Assembly: GCF_004769665.1 (NCBI RefSeq)
Contig: NZ_RQGG01000018.1
Coordinates: 1 to 64,000 of the forward strand
Source: Leptospira kemamanensis
Lineage (GTDB): Bacteria > Spirochaetota > Leptospiria > Leptospirales > Leptospiraceae
Direction of reading: 5' to 3'
Length of the DNA stretch: 64,000 nucleotides
The notes below the pieces were generated by a model. That model was not told the DNA's origin. It did no database searches and saw only the letters and a program-made list of their open reading frames with translations. The translations under genes were made by a program, and so were the position numbers. Numbering within the stretch: position 1 is the stretch's first letter; every line of letters begins with the position of its first letter. Positions 1 to 8,866 of the stretch are shown here, piece after piece.

Positions 1-71
1 TTGATTTCCTCACGTAAATCCAATTGGTTGGTAATGGATTTTAAATCGTCTTTTGTTTTACGAGCAATCAC
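1..71 (-). CDS. possible 5' end of an unidentified gene running off the window
   Basis: A minus-strand frame is open from position 71 to the window edge and reads V-I-A-R-K-T-K-D-D-L-K, then a helix-like charged stretch. An in-frame TAG sits directly before the GTG at 71, so GTG is the first possible start in view; I see no strong ribosome binding site. Only 23 codons are visible, so neither product nor reality of the gene can be settled. It would lie downstream of, and in the same direction as, the antiporter gene. Confidence 0.3.
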   Translation of the reverse strand, partial: MIARKTKDDLKSITNQLDLREEI

Positions 72-249
72 CTAGGAAAAAGTAAAATGGATGTAAAGAA
101 TATTTGAAGAAATACTTGGAGATCCAATTTTTTAGAATGGAACAAATGATATATAGAATAATTACAAATACAGTATAAAAATAAATAACTTCTTGTGTAT
201 GTGCAATTATCAAAGACATAAGTTCTTAAAACAATCGCATAACAAACAT

Positions 250-290
250 GAATCGAGCCTCTGCTTTCTTAAACACAGGCAACTCGATTC
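250..290 (-). terminator. stem-loop 3' of the antiporter gene, possible terminator
   Basis: An 8-bp perfect inverted repeat, GAATCGAG at 250-257 and CTCGATTC at 283-290, encloses a second shorter stem (CCTCTG with CACAGG, one mismatch). It lies about 40 bases beyond the antiporter stop codon on the minus strand. The tract after it is only weakly T-rich, so a Rho-independent terminator is plausible but not clear; it may only stabilise the mRNA 3' end. Confidence 0.4.
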
Positions 291-326
291 AAATTCATTA
301 GTAACGGAAAAAAATTACGATACTTC

Positions 327-2018
327 TTATTCGTTATTCCTCATCCCACGAGAGATATAGTCATATAAAAATTCACCTGTAATCACACCAGGGATGATGA
401 CTTTTTGGGCGCCGTCTGCCACTAACTTCTTTGCTTCCCCTGGTTCATCACTCGTCAAAATGATCTTTGCGTTCGGTGCCAATTTACTCAAAGTGGAAAG
501 CAAACGGTTGTTGTTGGTTCCTTTGAGAAAAGAATCGGAGATCGTACAAATCACCATCGAAGCATCATGAAGCCCGATATGAGATAAGGAATCAGGGTGA
601 GCAAGGTCTGCATACGCCCATTGGAATCCTTTGTTTGTCAGTTCTTCTTTGAAAGCTGGATTGTAGTCAGCAATGATGATCCGTTTGATGAGGGAGGGAG
701 ACAGGTCTTCTAAGTATTCCACAAAGGCACGGGCAATGCGGAAGTATCCAAGTACAATGATATCACGCACCATTCCATCGCCATGACCGCCGTGACCCGC
801 TTTGTCTGCTTGGCTTGCTTCTTCTGTTTGGTCTGAGATCCCTACACGAGCGAGTAATCGTTCGAACGTGGCAGCAATGTTATGGTTAAACATGATGATA
901 TAAGTGGACAATACGGATGCGATGATCGTAGAAGTTAAAATCACTGCTTGAAGTTTTGGTGTGATGTGTTCAAAACCAGCACCTAACGCTAAGATTACGA
1001 GTGAAAATTCAGAAATTTGGGCAAGGTTCAGTGCCGTGAGGAAACCATTGCGAACCCCTTTGTTCAGTTTGATGATGACTGGGGCAATGGTGATCATCCG
1101 AACAAATAACATCAGGGCGATGATGGCAGCAGAAAGTCCGATCACTTCTAAACTAGGAAGAGGAACTTTTAGTCCAAGAGCCACAAAAAAGAGAGTCACA
1201 AAAAAATCTCGGATCCCAATGAGTTTGGAGATGACATCGGCTCCGTAAGGGAAAGCAGCAATACTCATACCCGCAACGAGGGCACCCATTTCTTTGGAAA
1301 GTCCTACTTTTCCGGCGATCCCACAAACTAGAAAACACCACATAATCGATGTTAGAAGGATTAATTCAGGGCTACTGGCACAGGCTTTGTAAAGTTTTGC
1401 TAAAACATATCGGCTGACACTGAAACTAAAAGCAATGAGTAAAACGATGATACCGACAGAAGTGAGGATTTTTAAAATTTCAGGGTTGTTTAGGTTCGGT
1501 TGGACCCCCATAAACAAAATGGCCCAAATGTCTTGGAAAACTAAAACCCCTACGGTTAATTTACCAGAGAGTGTGTTGATCTCCACTTTGTCTTGTAATA
1601 ACTTAACAACGATTAACGTAGAACTGAGGGATAAGGCAACGGCAATGTAAAGAAGGTCAAATTTTTCAGATCCGATGGATAGGCCAAAAAAAGGAAACAC
1701 GGAATATACAAAGGCAACGGATAAAGTGAATTGTAAGATACCGAGTGTGAACATCGCCTTTCCCATTTTGGCGAGTTCGGCAAGATTGATTTCAAGACCA
1801 ATGATGAAAAGTAAAAGGATGAGTCCAATTTCGGAAATGAGTTCGATACTTGCTTCGTTTGTGACCAATTCAAATCCCATCTCTTTTCCGAGCATGGCAC
1901 CACCGATAATATAACCTAAGATTAACGGTTGTTTGAGAACGCGAGCAATGTGGCTCAAAACTGTAGCAAATATAATACTGAGACCAATGTCTTGTAAAAG
2001 TGACTCTTCCCCGTGCAT
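327..2018 (-). CDS. CPA2-family cation:proton antiporter with C-terminal TrkA-N-like domain
   Basis: This 563-residue inner-membrane protein is built like KefB/KefC: about 12 hydrophobic segments over residues 1-385, then a charged Gly/His-rich linker (about 400-415) and a Rossmann-like TrkA-N regulatory domain to the end. The membrane part carries features typical of monovalent cation/H+ exchangers (GYIIGG near residue 37, VFQDIWAI near 161). The nucleotide-binding loop of the regulatory domain reads VLGYFRIAR, so the usual GxGxxG is not intact, though the downstream Asp of the second strand is present. The start at 2018 is supported by AAGAAGG five bases upstream. It probably exchanges K+ or Na+ for H+; the ion cannot be read from sequence. 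It lies after, and in the same direction as, the secretion operon. Confidence 0.85.
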   Translation of the reverse strand: MHGEESLLQDIGLSIIFATVLSHIARVLKQPLILGYIIGGAMLGKEMGFELVTNEASIELISEIGLILLLFIIGLEINLAELAKMGKAMFTLGILQFTLSVAFVYSVFPFFGLSIGSEKFDLLYIAVALSLSSTLIVVKLLQDKVEINTLSGKLTVGVLVFQDIWAILFMGVQPNLNNPEILKILTSVGIIVLLIAFSFSVSRYVLAKLYKACASSPELILLTSIMWCFLVCGIAGKVGLSKEMGALVAGMSIAAFPYGADVISKLIGIRDFFVTLFFVALGLKVPLPSLEVIGLSAAIIALMLFVRMITIAPVIIKLNKGVRNGFLTALNLAQISEFSLVILALGAGFEHITPKLQAVILTSTIIASVLSTYIIMFNHNIAATFERLLARVGISDQTEEASQADKAGHGGHGDGMVRDIIVLGYFRIARAFVEYLEDLSPSLIKRIIIADYNPAFKEELTNKGFQWAYADLAHPDSLSHIGLHDASMVICTISDSFLKGTNNNRLLSTLSKLAPNAKIILTSDEPGEAKKLVADGAQKVIIPGVITGEFLYDYISRGMRNNE

Positions 2019-2095
2019 AGATACCTTCTTTAGGGAAAATTTTAGGAATTCAGTGAGATGTGAAAGTCGTTTTTTTTTCTACAAAAGAATTACGA

Positions 2096-3592
2096 CTAAG
2101 GATTGGGAGAAATTTGCAAAATGGATGCTGTGGATGCTTGTAAATTGGCAACGGCAACGTGATGATCGTACAATGCCTTAATTTCACGCACTGCCGCTTC
2201 CGCACTCGTCTGTTCTCGAATATTCACAAATAAGAGAGTAGAATCCCCTAGAGAAAATCGTTCTCGTTCCATCTCTTCTAATTTTCTAGCAAGTTCTACC
2301 TCATTTTGAGTGACAGTCACTCGTTTTGCAGAGGCGATCACTTCTGAAATTGAATCCTGCACTTCGGTTTTAATTTTGTCTTTTGAGAACTGCAGTTCTT
2401 GGTCGAGTTGTGCGATTTTTGCTTCCGCTGCTCCAATCATCCCGCGGGGTCTTCTTGTTTGGATGGGAAGGTTGAGAACTAGTGAAGCTTCGAGTTCTGG
2501 TTTTGCTTTGGTGACAGAACCTGGTCCAAAGTCTTGGGAACCTGCGACCACTAAATCCACTTGCGGTTTGAGAGCGTTGTAACCCATATCTTGGTCCACA
2601 CGCGCTTTCTCTCGTTTGAATTCATAGTCTTGGATTTCAGGTCGGAACTTCCATGCAACTTTGATGCTTTTGTCGAGTTCCAAACCTTTGTAGTCGATGG
2701 GTTTGGGAAATCCAATGGGCAATCTGTCCGTTGTTGGAAGGATTAAATTTCCATCAGCTGCTCGTAAGAATAATGATAAATCAATTGCTGCTTTTTGCAT
2801 CTCTCTTTCAGCAGAAACAAATTGTGATTCCCTTTGCAAAATGGCACGATCGTTTTCGGTTCCTTCCATTTTAGGAAGATCACCTAACTTGATTCTTTGA
2901 GTAATCTGTTGTTGTCTGTTTTTTGCAATCTCTAATAGGTCTTTGTTGACTAAGTATTCTTGTCCGCTGGCAACCCATTTCCAATATCGTTTAGTAGCTT
3001 CTTTGATGACTTCGATTTTTAATTTTTGGATTGATAGTTCGGCAAGTTTGCGATCGATATCTGCTTTGCGGAGATCTGCTCTGTTTTTATCGATCTCTCG
3101 GTTACGCATAAGGGGAACAATGGCACCAGCTCTCACTTCTCCATAATCATTGGTTTGTCTTTTGCCATCATACACAGGAAAATTTCCACGACCAATTCGG
3201 TATCCCGCAAAAAAAGATGTACCTCCGAGAGGAGTGGGTTTTTCGAACACAGTGTCCGCTGCATTGTTTGTATAATAACCAACTGGTTTGGTTGTACCCA
3301 TGGATTTGAATTGTAAATCAAAGGCACCTTCGGCGGCTAAATAATTGTATTCTGTTTCTGTTAATAGTTTTTCGGCAGCAAGAACCAGAGGATACGATTT
3401 CTCAACTGACTTGAGTAATTCCGCAAGAGTTAACACTCCTGGTTGTTGGTTGAGATAATCTTGAGTATAGATATTGGGACCATGTAAGGATTCGAAGGGA
3501 TCCTTGGTGGGATCCGCTTCCAGTATAAAAGAAAAAAACATCCCAAATGGGCATAATAACGCAAATAAAAATGAATTTATATGCGTTTTCAT
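2096..3592 (-). CDS. TolC-family outer-membrane efflux/secretion channel
   Basis: The 498-residue protein has an N-terminal signal peptide (hydrophobic residues about 7-24) and long helical repeats rich in Ala, Glu, Arg and Leu, as in the OEP/TolC family; length also fits. Trimers of such proteins form the outer-membrane exit duct of type I secretion and efflux systems. Its start overlaps the stop of the HlyD gene by 4 bases (3589-3592), so the two are translationally coupled, and the ABC protein is directly upstream, giving a complete ABC-adaptor-channel operon. No substrate gene is recognisable next to it. Confidence 0.88.
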   Translation of the reverse strand: MKTHINSFLFALLCPFGMFFSFILEADPTKDPFESLHGPNIYTQDYLNQQPGVLTLAELLKSVEKSYPLVLAAEKLLTETEYNYLAAEGAFDLQFKSMGTTKPVGYYTNNAADTVFEKPTPLGGTSFFAGYRIGRGNFPVYDGKRQTNDYGEVRAGAIVPLMRNREIDKNRADLRKADIDRKLAELSIQKLKIEVIKEATKRYWKWVASGQEYLVNKDLLEIAKNRQQQITQRIKLGDLPKMEGTENDRAILQRESQFVSAEREMQKAAIDLSLFLRAADGNLILPTTDRLPIGFPKPIDYKGLELDKSIKVAWKFRPEIQDYEFKREKARVDQDMGYNALKPQVDLVVAGSQDFGPGSVTKAKPELEASLVLNLPIQTRRPRGMIGAAEAKIAQLDQELQFSKDKIKTEVQDSISEVIASAKRVTVTQNEVELARKLEEMERERFSLGDSTLLFVNIREQTSAEAAVREIKALYDHHVAVANLQASTASILQISPNP

Positions 3593-4938
3593 TTTCCTTT
3601 ATCTCCTCCACCATTTTCATCTAACAATGATTTCATTTCAGGATCATCCATTGGTAAATTTGGTGGGAAGTCATTAAACCTTCTCCACAATTCATACCCA
3701 ACACTCACACGATTGAGAAAAATCCAACCCTTGGCTCTGACACCTTGTCTTAAGTAACGACTCGATGGCCATTGGCGATCATCGCGGTCAGGGATCACTA
3801 AGACACGGAAATTACCAGATCCATTATCAGTGATGTCCACAAGTTTGACAACACCACCAAAGGTTCCAACGGCAGTCTCTGGCCAACCGCTGATTTGTAA
3901 AACAGGATACCCTTGGAATTGTAACCGAACTTTTCGTCCTTCTCCCACTAAGGGAATGTCGTTCCCTGAAATGAAAAGTTCCACTGCTTTGTCTTCGGCA
4001 TCTGGGACAAGGATCGCAACTCCATCTCCTTCTTTTACTTGTTGTGTATCAGGATTGACCAAAATTCGCATAATGGTTCCATCCCTGGGAGCAAATACTT
4101 CTTGGTTTTCTTGTCTAGATAATCTGGCTTCTAGTTTGGGAAGTTCTTCTAGAACACGAGCGACTTCGGACTGGGCTGAAGCAAGGGACGCTTGGGCATC
4201 ATTGATTGATGCTTCTGCGTCTTGTTGGACTTTGCCTGTATCACTATTTAACGCTCGTTCCTCTTTGACTGCGGCATCTAGCGTTGCTTTGGCACGGTCA
4301 AGTCCAGTTTCCGCATTGGCATGATCCAGTTCTGCAAGTTCCAAAGTACGTTTGGAAGTTAGGCCTTTTTCCCATAATTGTTTTTGTCGGTCTAAATTGA
4401 GATTTGCTGTTTTTAATGCGGCCTTTGCTGCATCTACTGCTTGTTCGCTGGCACGAACTCTGTCTTTTGCCATCATTCTACGAGAATCAGCGGCACTGAC
4501 AGCACTTCCTTTCGAGGAACGTAAACTGATGATCCTAGAACGGATGTTATCTTCTCTGGATCGTGCTGCTTCGAGTCGTTGCAAGAGAGCATTTCGTTCT
4601 TCACGAATCCTGGAAATAAAGTTGGGATCGTTGTCAGAGATATCAATGATGGGATCTCCCTTTTTAACTCGGGTTCCTTCATGGACATGCCATTTGACCA
4701 CTCGTCCACTGATGGGTGATTCAATTACTTGTTGGCGATCTAGTGGCGCATATGCAACGACACGACCAAAACCCATCGTGGTTTGTTGCCATGGAACATA
4801 GAGTAAAATGAGGACACTTAAGAAAAAAATAACAGTGAGAATGTACGCTAAACTTTGTGCAGGTAAGGCCGTTTGCACCAACCGATACGAAGGTAGGTTT
4901 TTTCTGAGTTTCCATTTAGGTGATATATTCGTTTTCAT
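3589..4938 (-). CDS. HlyD-family periplasmic adaptor (membrane fusion protein)
   Basis: The 449-residue protein begins with a short cytoplasmic tail, then one membrane anchor (about residues 31-50, ending LLYVPW). A first lipoyl half-motif follows (ESPISGRVVKWHVHEG, about 74-89), then a long Ala/Glu/Arg-rich coiled coil (about 105-270), a second lipoyl half (FAPRDGTIMRI) and a beta-rich C-terminal domain. This is the layout of adaptors linking an inner-membrane ABC protein to TolC. The ABC gene ends 5 bases upstream of the start and the TolC gene overlaps the end, so the three are one operon. Substrate unknown. Confidence 0.88.
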   Translation of the reverse strand: MKTNISPKWKLRKNLPSYRLVQTALPAQSLAYILTVIFFLSVLILLYVPWQQTTMGFGRVVAYAPLDRQQVIESPISGRVVKWHVHEGTRVKKGDPIIDISDNDPNFISRIREERNALLQRLEAARSREDNIRSRIISLRSSKGSAVSAADSRRMMAKDRVRASEQAVDAAKAALKTANLNLDRQKQLWEKGLTSKRTLELAELDHANAETGLDRAKATLDAAVKEERALNSDTGKVQQDAEASINDAQASLASAQSEVARVLEELPKLEARLSRQENQEVFAPRDGTIMRILVNPDTQQVKEGDGVAILVPDAEDKAVELFISGNDIPLVGEGRKVRLQFQGYPVLQISGWPETAVGTFGGVVKLVDITDNGSGNFRVLVIPDRDDRQWPSSRYLRQGVRAKGWIFLNRVSVGYELWRRFNDFPPNLPMDDPEMKSLLDENGGGDKGK

Positions 4939-4943
4939 ATAGT

Positions 4944-7172
4944 TTATGAATTCACCTTTAATGAATGAGAATCATCTTCCAATCGGAGGATTTGGTCCAT
5001 CTGTCCTAAAATGACTGGTGACTTGGACACAATGAACACAGTCCTTTCCCGATTTTTTTGGAGTAAGAGTTTTAAACAAGAAGTTAACAAAGGAGGAGGT
5101 AGTTGGTCTAACACCCCATCAATGAGTACAAGTTTTGGATTTCCAATCAATGCACGTGTTAATGCCAAAATGGTAGATTGAACATTGTCAAACGGATGCC
5201 CGAAGGTCAGAAGTTGAGTATGAATCCCATGTGGTAAAGTTTGGATGATCTTCCAAAGGCCTAGTTGGTCCAAGAAGTCACGGATCGTGATGAGTGAAAT
5301 TTCTTCCCTGCCTACGCGTATGTTTTCTAAAATTGTGCCTTCAAAGATCTCATTCCCTCGGACTAGAACTGTATGGGATTGGATCTGTTCTTTGGAAACT
5401 TCATGGATATTTTGGTGGTTGTATTCGACAAGCCCGGAGTTAGGTTCACGAAGCCCACTAATCAAATCGAGAAGGATATGCGCATCGTATGGAGTATTGG
5501 ATGTGATACCAATTGTTTTTCCTGCTTGGACTTTCAAATTGAATTGATTGAAAATTTTATGGCCATTGGCGAGAGAATAATCAATTCCTGAAAGTTGCAC
5601 ATGGATAGCACCATTGGGAACTTCAAACGGAACAGTTTTAGCAGCTAGGGTTGGTAAGTGGAATACCGAATTGATTTTATCAACGGCCGCAATCAAACTA
5701 TAAAAACTATCGAGTTGTTTTCCAAATTTAGAAATATCACTTAGAACTTTTGCAATCACAAGTTCTGCTGCAACTAACTGACCAATTGTTAATTGCCTAT
5801 GGATCACTAAGTATCCACCAATTCCGAGTACGATCGCACTGGCTAACGCCTGTATACCGACAAGTCCAACAATTTGTTTGATAAAAACAGAAAAGTATTT
5901 TTTGCGAGCAAAGAGGTAATCTCGAATGATCGAATCTGCTCGTTCGATCGCAAAATGTGATCCGAAAGTGGAATGGAATAACGCAGAGTGACGGGAAATT
6001 TCTTCAAGCCAAGCTGCTACTTTGTATTTCTCTTTGGAAATCTTGATATAGTTTTCAGAAGCAGGTCTACCCAATTGGTAGATCACAAGATACCCTCCCA
6101 CAAACAAGATGAAAAGGGAAAACACAATGAAAATGGGGTGGTAAAATGAAATCAGGACAAAACCAATCACAGTGGTTAAGACCACTGCCAAACCATCAAC
6201 TAACAAAGAGTGGATGGATTTTTGGATGGTCATGGTATCAAAAAAACGATTCACGAGTTCTGGATTGTGATGTTTGTCTAAGGCATCTTGCCGAATTCTT
6301 GGAAATCGAATGGCAAATTCAGTGGCGATCCGAACAAATACACGACGTTGTAAAATCTCGACCACATAAATTTGGATGGTTTGCATGGCTCCTGCAAATC
6401 CTAAGAAAAAGACAACTAAAAATGTTAAGATGATGACGGGTTGTAACAATACTCCAAAGGCAACTATGTTGACGAGGGATGATGTTGCTACTGGGACAAC
6501 GAGGGAGAGAATCCCAATACCGATACCATAGATCACAACAATCCATACATCTTTTGATTCAATGCGAATCAGATGATAAATCTGTTTCACTGCATTTTTT
6601 AATGCAGAAGAAGTTGAGTAGACTTCTTTTGGTGATGAAAAAGCAAAAGTTGGTTCTGCAACAATCCAATCAACAAGATCTTTGGAAGATTTAATTTCAA
6701 ATAATTTGAGTAAGTCTTTTTCTGAAATCCATTCTTCTTCTGAGATGTGATCGTGAAGTGGTTTCACTAAATAGGAAGAAGCATGGTAACCAAGAACGGC
6801 GTAAATTTCAGGAAGCCCAAAGTCTTTACTTTTGAGTTGGAATAAAAAGGGAGCTTCACGAGTAATATAACTTCGGATTTCCAATATGGATTTTTGGACA
6901 AAGTTGAGTTTGATTTGGTATTGGTGCGAAGCCGCAATCAGGTAATCTAAAAACTCCAACTTCGCTTCATGAGGAAATTTGCTTCGTAGGGAACGAAATC
7001 CTTCGATGATTTGGCTTGGAAGGGTTTGGATGCTTAATGACTCAGATAAAAAGTCTAAAATCGACTGCGCCAGGGATTCTCCTGTCGAAAGCCGTATGGG
7101 GAGTTCCGTCTCCTTTGCATGAAAGAGCTGGTATCGGAAATGGCGTACCAACGATTTTAATAATTTTAACAT
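4944..7172 (-). CDS. ABC exporter-like protein with a degenerate nucleotide-binding domain
   Basis: The 742-residue protein has a soluble N-terminal domain (about 1-195, where related exporters carry a C39 peptidase or C39-like domain, but no catalytic Cys/His pattern is evident). Six hydrophobic segments follow (about 205-480), then a nucleotide-binding-domain fold (about 520-735). Overall spacing is that of type I secretion ABC proteins, but the catalytic motifs are gone. The Walker A region is GITSNTPYDAH (555-565) instead of G..GSGKS, and the Q-loop Gln is Arg605. The signature LSGGQ is FDNVQ (661-665), and the Walker B acidic pair is Asp685-Gly686. The H-loop His is Lys717. The frame is uninterrupted and the NBD otherwise well preserved, which argues against simple decay. 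It may pair with a catalytically active half-transporter encoded elsewhere. It heads the HlyD-TolC operon. Confidence 0.85.
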   Translation of the reverse strand: MLKLLKSLVRHFRYQLFHAKETELPIRLSTGESLAQSILDFLSESLSIQTLPSQIIEGFRSLRSKFPHEAKLEFLDYLIAASHQYQIKLNFVQKSILEIRSYITREAPFLFQLKSKDFGLPEIYAVLGYHASSYLVKPLHDHISEEEWISEKDLLKLFEIKSSKDLVDWIVAEPTFAFSSPKEVYSTSSALKNAVKQIYHLIRIESKDVWIVVIYGIGIGILSLVVPVATSSLVNIVAFGVLLQPVIILTFLVVFFLGFAGAMQTIQIYVVEILQRRVFVRIATEFAIRFPRIRQDALDKHHNPELVNRFFDTMTIQKSIHSLLVDGLAVVLTTVIGFVLISFYHPIFIVFSLFILFVGGYLVIYQLGRPASENYIKISKEKYKVAAWLEEISRHSALFHSTFGSHFAIERADSIIRDYLFARKKYFSVFIKQIVGLVGIQALASAIVLGIGGYLVIHRQLTIGQLVAAELVIAKVLSDISKFGKQLDSFYSLIAAVDKINSVFHLPTLAAKTVPFEVPNGAIHVQLSGIDYSLANGHKIFNQFNLKVQAGKTIGITSNTPYDAHILLDLISGLREPNSGLVEYNHQNIHEVSKEQIQSHTVLVRGNEIFEGTILENIRVGREEISLITIRDFLDQLGLWKIIQTLPHGIHTQLLTFGHPFDNVQSTILALTRALIGNPKLVLIDGVLDQLPPPLLTSCLKLLLQKNRERTVFIVSKSPVILGQMDQILRLEDDSHSLKVNS

Positions 7173-7202
7173 GTGAATTTTATTTCGTGCTTTAGACTCC
7201 TC

Positions 7203-7230
7203 TTGACAAAACTTTGTTTTGGTTTTTATT
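7203..7230 (+). promoter_or_regulatory. candidate sigma-70 promoter for the YceI-like gene
   Basis: A perfect -35 hexamer TTGACA (7203-7208) is followed after 16 bases by TTTATT (7225-7230), a four-of-six match to the -10 box. It lies 20 bases upstream of the chosen start codon, so the transcript would have a very short leader. The -35 is convincing, the -10 is weak. Confidence 0.45.
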
Positions 7231-7249
7231 TCAGTCAGTAGAGGTTTCT

Positions 7250-7855
7250 ATGAAAATTTTTTATTCTATTTTAGCACTATTCATTATCGGCACCTTCGGG
7301 TCAATTGAAGCAGAAGAAAATTGCATTTATGAGTACGATCCTTCCCAAACAAGTCTGGAATGGACAGCGTTCAAATTTACGGAAAAAACAGGTGTTAAAG
7401 GTAAGTTTGATTCTATTCGAGTGGTGGGCAAAACCAAAGACAAATCAAAGTTTGGTGTTGCAAGTAAAATGTTATTCCAAATCGACTCCTCTTCCGTAAA
7501 TTCTGCCAATCCAGATCGGGATGCGAAGATCAAAAAGTTTTTCTTTGGATCCGTAAAAGGTAACCAAAAAATTACTGGGAAGTTCACTCAGATTTCTTCG
7601 GGAGAAACGGGAACAGCAAAATTACAACTTCAATTCGGCAAAACAAAGACTTCGATTCCAGTGAATTTTGTTTGGAAAGAAGACACAGTGGAAGTAGTAG
7701 GAACAGTTGATGTCGCATCACTTGGCTTAACACAAGGATTGGCAAAATTGAATGCAGAGTGTAATGACTTACACAAAGGTGCAGATGGAGTGAGTAAACT
7801 TTGGCCAACTGTGGATGTAAAAGTTGTTTCCACTTTGAAAAAAGTTTGTAAATGA
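7250..7855 (+). CDS. YceI-family periplasmic protein
   Basis: The 201-residue product has a signal peptide (hydrophobic residues 2-17, likely cleaved near SIEAEE). The body follows the YceI pattern: a start near Y.YDPSQTSLEWTAFKFTEKTGVKGKF, then alternating beta strands and a VDVASLGL segment. YceI proteins form lipocalin-like barrels that bind isoprenoid-type lipids; the ligand here is unknown. The ATG at 7250 is preferred over one 36 bases upstream because GAGG precedes it by 5 bases and because it places the signal peptide at the terminus. It is divergent from the ABC operon. Confidence 0.8.
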   Translation: MKIFYSILALFIIGTFGSIEAEENCIYEYDPSQTSLEWTAFKFTEKTGVKGKFDSIRVVGKTKDKSKFGVASKMLFQIDSSSVNSANPDRDAKIKKFFFGSVKGNQKITGKFTQISSGETGTAKLQLQFGKTKTSIPVNFVWKEDTVEVVGTVDVASLGLTQGLAKLNAECNDLHKGADGVSKLWPTVDVKVVSTLKKVCK

Positions 7856-7914
7856 AGTCAAAGACTATCAATGTTGAATAACAAACACTATACGGAAAGA
7901 GGATTTCATGCTTC

Positions 7915-8364
7915 ATGTTACCTGTAGAAACAAAAAGACTATCAGCAAATGAGTTAAACGAATTTTTCGAACTCATTCGTGTATTTGAGGATGTGTTTGA
8001 AATGAAAGAGTTTCAAATGCCAAATCCATATTATCTCCAATCCCTGTTGGCGCGTGATGATTTTTTTGTGTTTGTTTCGAAGATAGAAGGAAAGGTAGTT
8101 GCTGGTCTCACGGCCTACCTTTTGCGACAATATTATTCCGAAAGACCACTCGTTTATATATTTGATTTAGCTGTGCAAACCAAATGGCAACGAAAAGGAA
8201 TTGGTAAAACATTAATAGAGTCGATCAATTTCTACTGTAAGGAACAAGGCATGGAAGAAGTATTTGTCCAAGCTGATGTGGTAGATGATTATGCCTTGGA
8301 ATTTTACAAATCGACAGGGGGACACCCTGAAGATGTGGTTCATTTTACTTATCCGTTGAATTGA
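7915..8364 (+). CDS. GNAT acetyltransferase resembling aminoglycoside 3-N-acetyltransferase AAC(3)-I
   Basis: This 149-residue GNAT protein follows the AAC(3)-I pattern along most of its length. The N-terminus reads ELIRVFEDVFEM; the middle has VAGLTAYLLRQYYSERPLVYIFDLAV in short matches; the acetyl-CoA loop is QRKGIGKTLI (about 93-102). Near the end are FVQADVVDDYALEFYKSTGG and VVHFTYPL. Those local matches are better than generic GNAT similarity. Resistance function is inference: chromosomal members in environmental bacteria may have other amine substrates. AAAGAGG at 7896-7902 precedes the start by 12 bases; an ATG at 7908 is out of frame and soon stops. Confidence 0.75.
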   Translation: MLPVETKRLSANELNEFFELIRVFEDVFEMKEFQMPNPYYLQSLLARDDFFVFVSKIEGKVVAGLTAYLLRQYYSERPLVYIFDLAVQTKWQRKGIGKTLIESINFYCKEQGMEEVFVQADVVDDYALEFYKSTGGHPEDVVHFTYPLN

Positions 8365-8432
8365 ATCAAAAATAAAATCAAAGGTTGTCGCTTTTTTCCT
8401 GTGTTGCCCGATTACTAAATCATTCCACGTCT

Positions 8433-8864
8433 ATGCCAACAGAATTTAAAATTTATAATGATTCAAAGGAATTAGAGGACACCGCTTATATTGAATTTTT
8501 GCCAGGGAGATACAATGGCAAATGTTGGAATGAGAATTCGATTTTTATGGACGAAACTACGTTTTCTATTTTTGAAGATCTCATCGAGTCGATTTTAGAA
8601 GGGTATGATCATTATGCATTCAATGAACTTCCCGAAACAAAAATTCCGAACCTTCTGCATTTGTTAGAACAAAGGAAGATCGAGATCTACAATGAAAGAT
8701 TATATACCTTAACTCCTACAACCTATTCAGAAGTTCAAAAAGAAAGGATCGTAACTTTGATTTTAGCAGATAAAAAAGCAGCAATGGAAGTATTAGATAC
8801 ATTGATTGTTTGGATTCAAAATATGCATAAACAAAATATACCCTTGTCAATTTTAGGAATATAA
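8433..8864 (+). CDS. hypothetical protein
   Basis: A 143-residue acidic, soluble protein without signal peptide or membrane segment, which I do not recognise. It begins MPTEFKIYNDSKELEDTAY, has an aromatic-rich first half and a helical C-terminal half (QKERIVTLILADKKAAMEVL). A TTG 48 bases upstream would extend it but lacks a ribosome binding site and gives an unlikely N-terminus. The stop codon is 2 bases before the next gene, the L,D-transpeptidase, so the two are probably co-transcribed. Confidence 0.65.
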   Translation: MPTEFKIYNDSKELEDTAYIEFLPGRYNGKCWNENSIFMDETTFSIFEDLIESILEGYDHYAFNELPETKIPNLLHLLEQRKIEIYNERLYTLTPTTYSEVQKERIVTLILADKKAAMEVLDTLIVWIQNMHKQNIPLSILGI

Positions 8865-8866
8865 AT

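Noticed and set aside
327..2018. Opposite-strand and shifted frames over long genes (for example across the antiporter, HlyD and valS)
   Set aside because: They lie wholly inside well-supported genes, have poor start context and no recognisable domains.
7584..7976. Minus-strand frame of 130 codons across YceI and the acetyltransferase start
   Set aside because: It overlaps two well-supported plus-strand genes and its product has no signal or domain.
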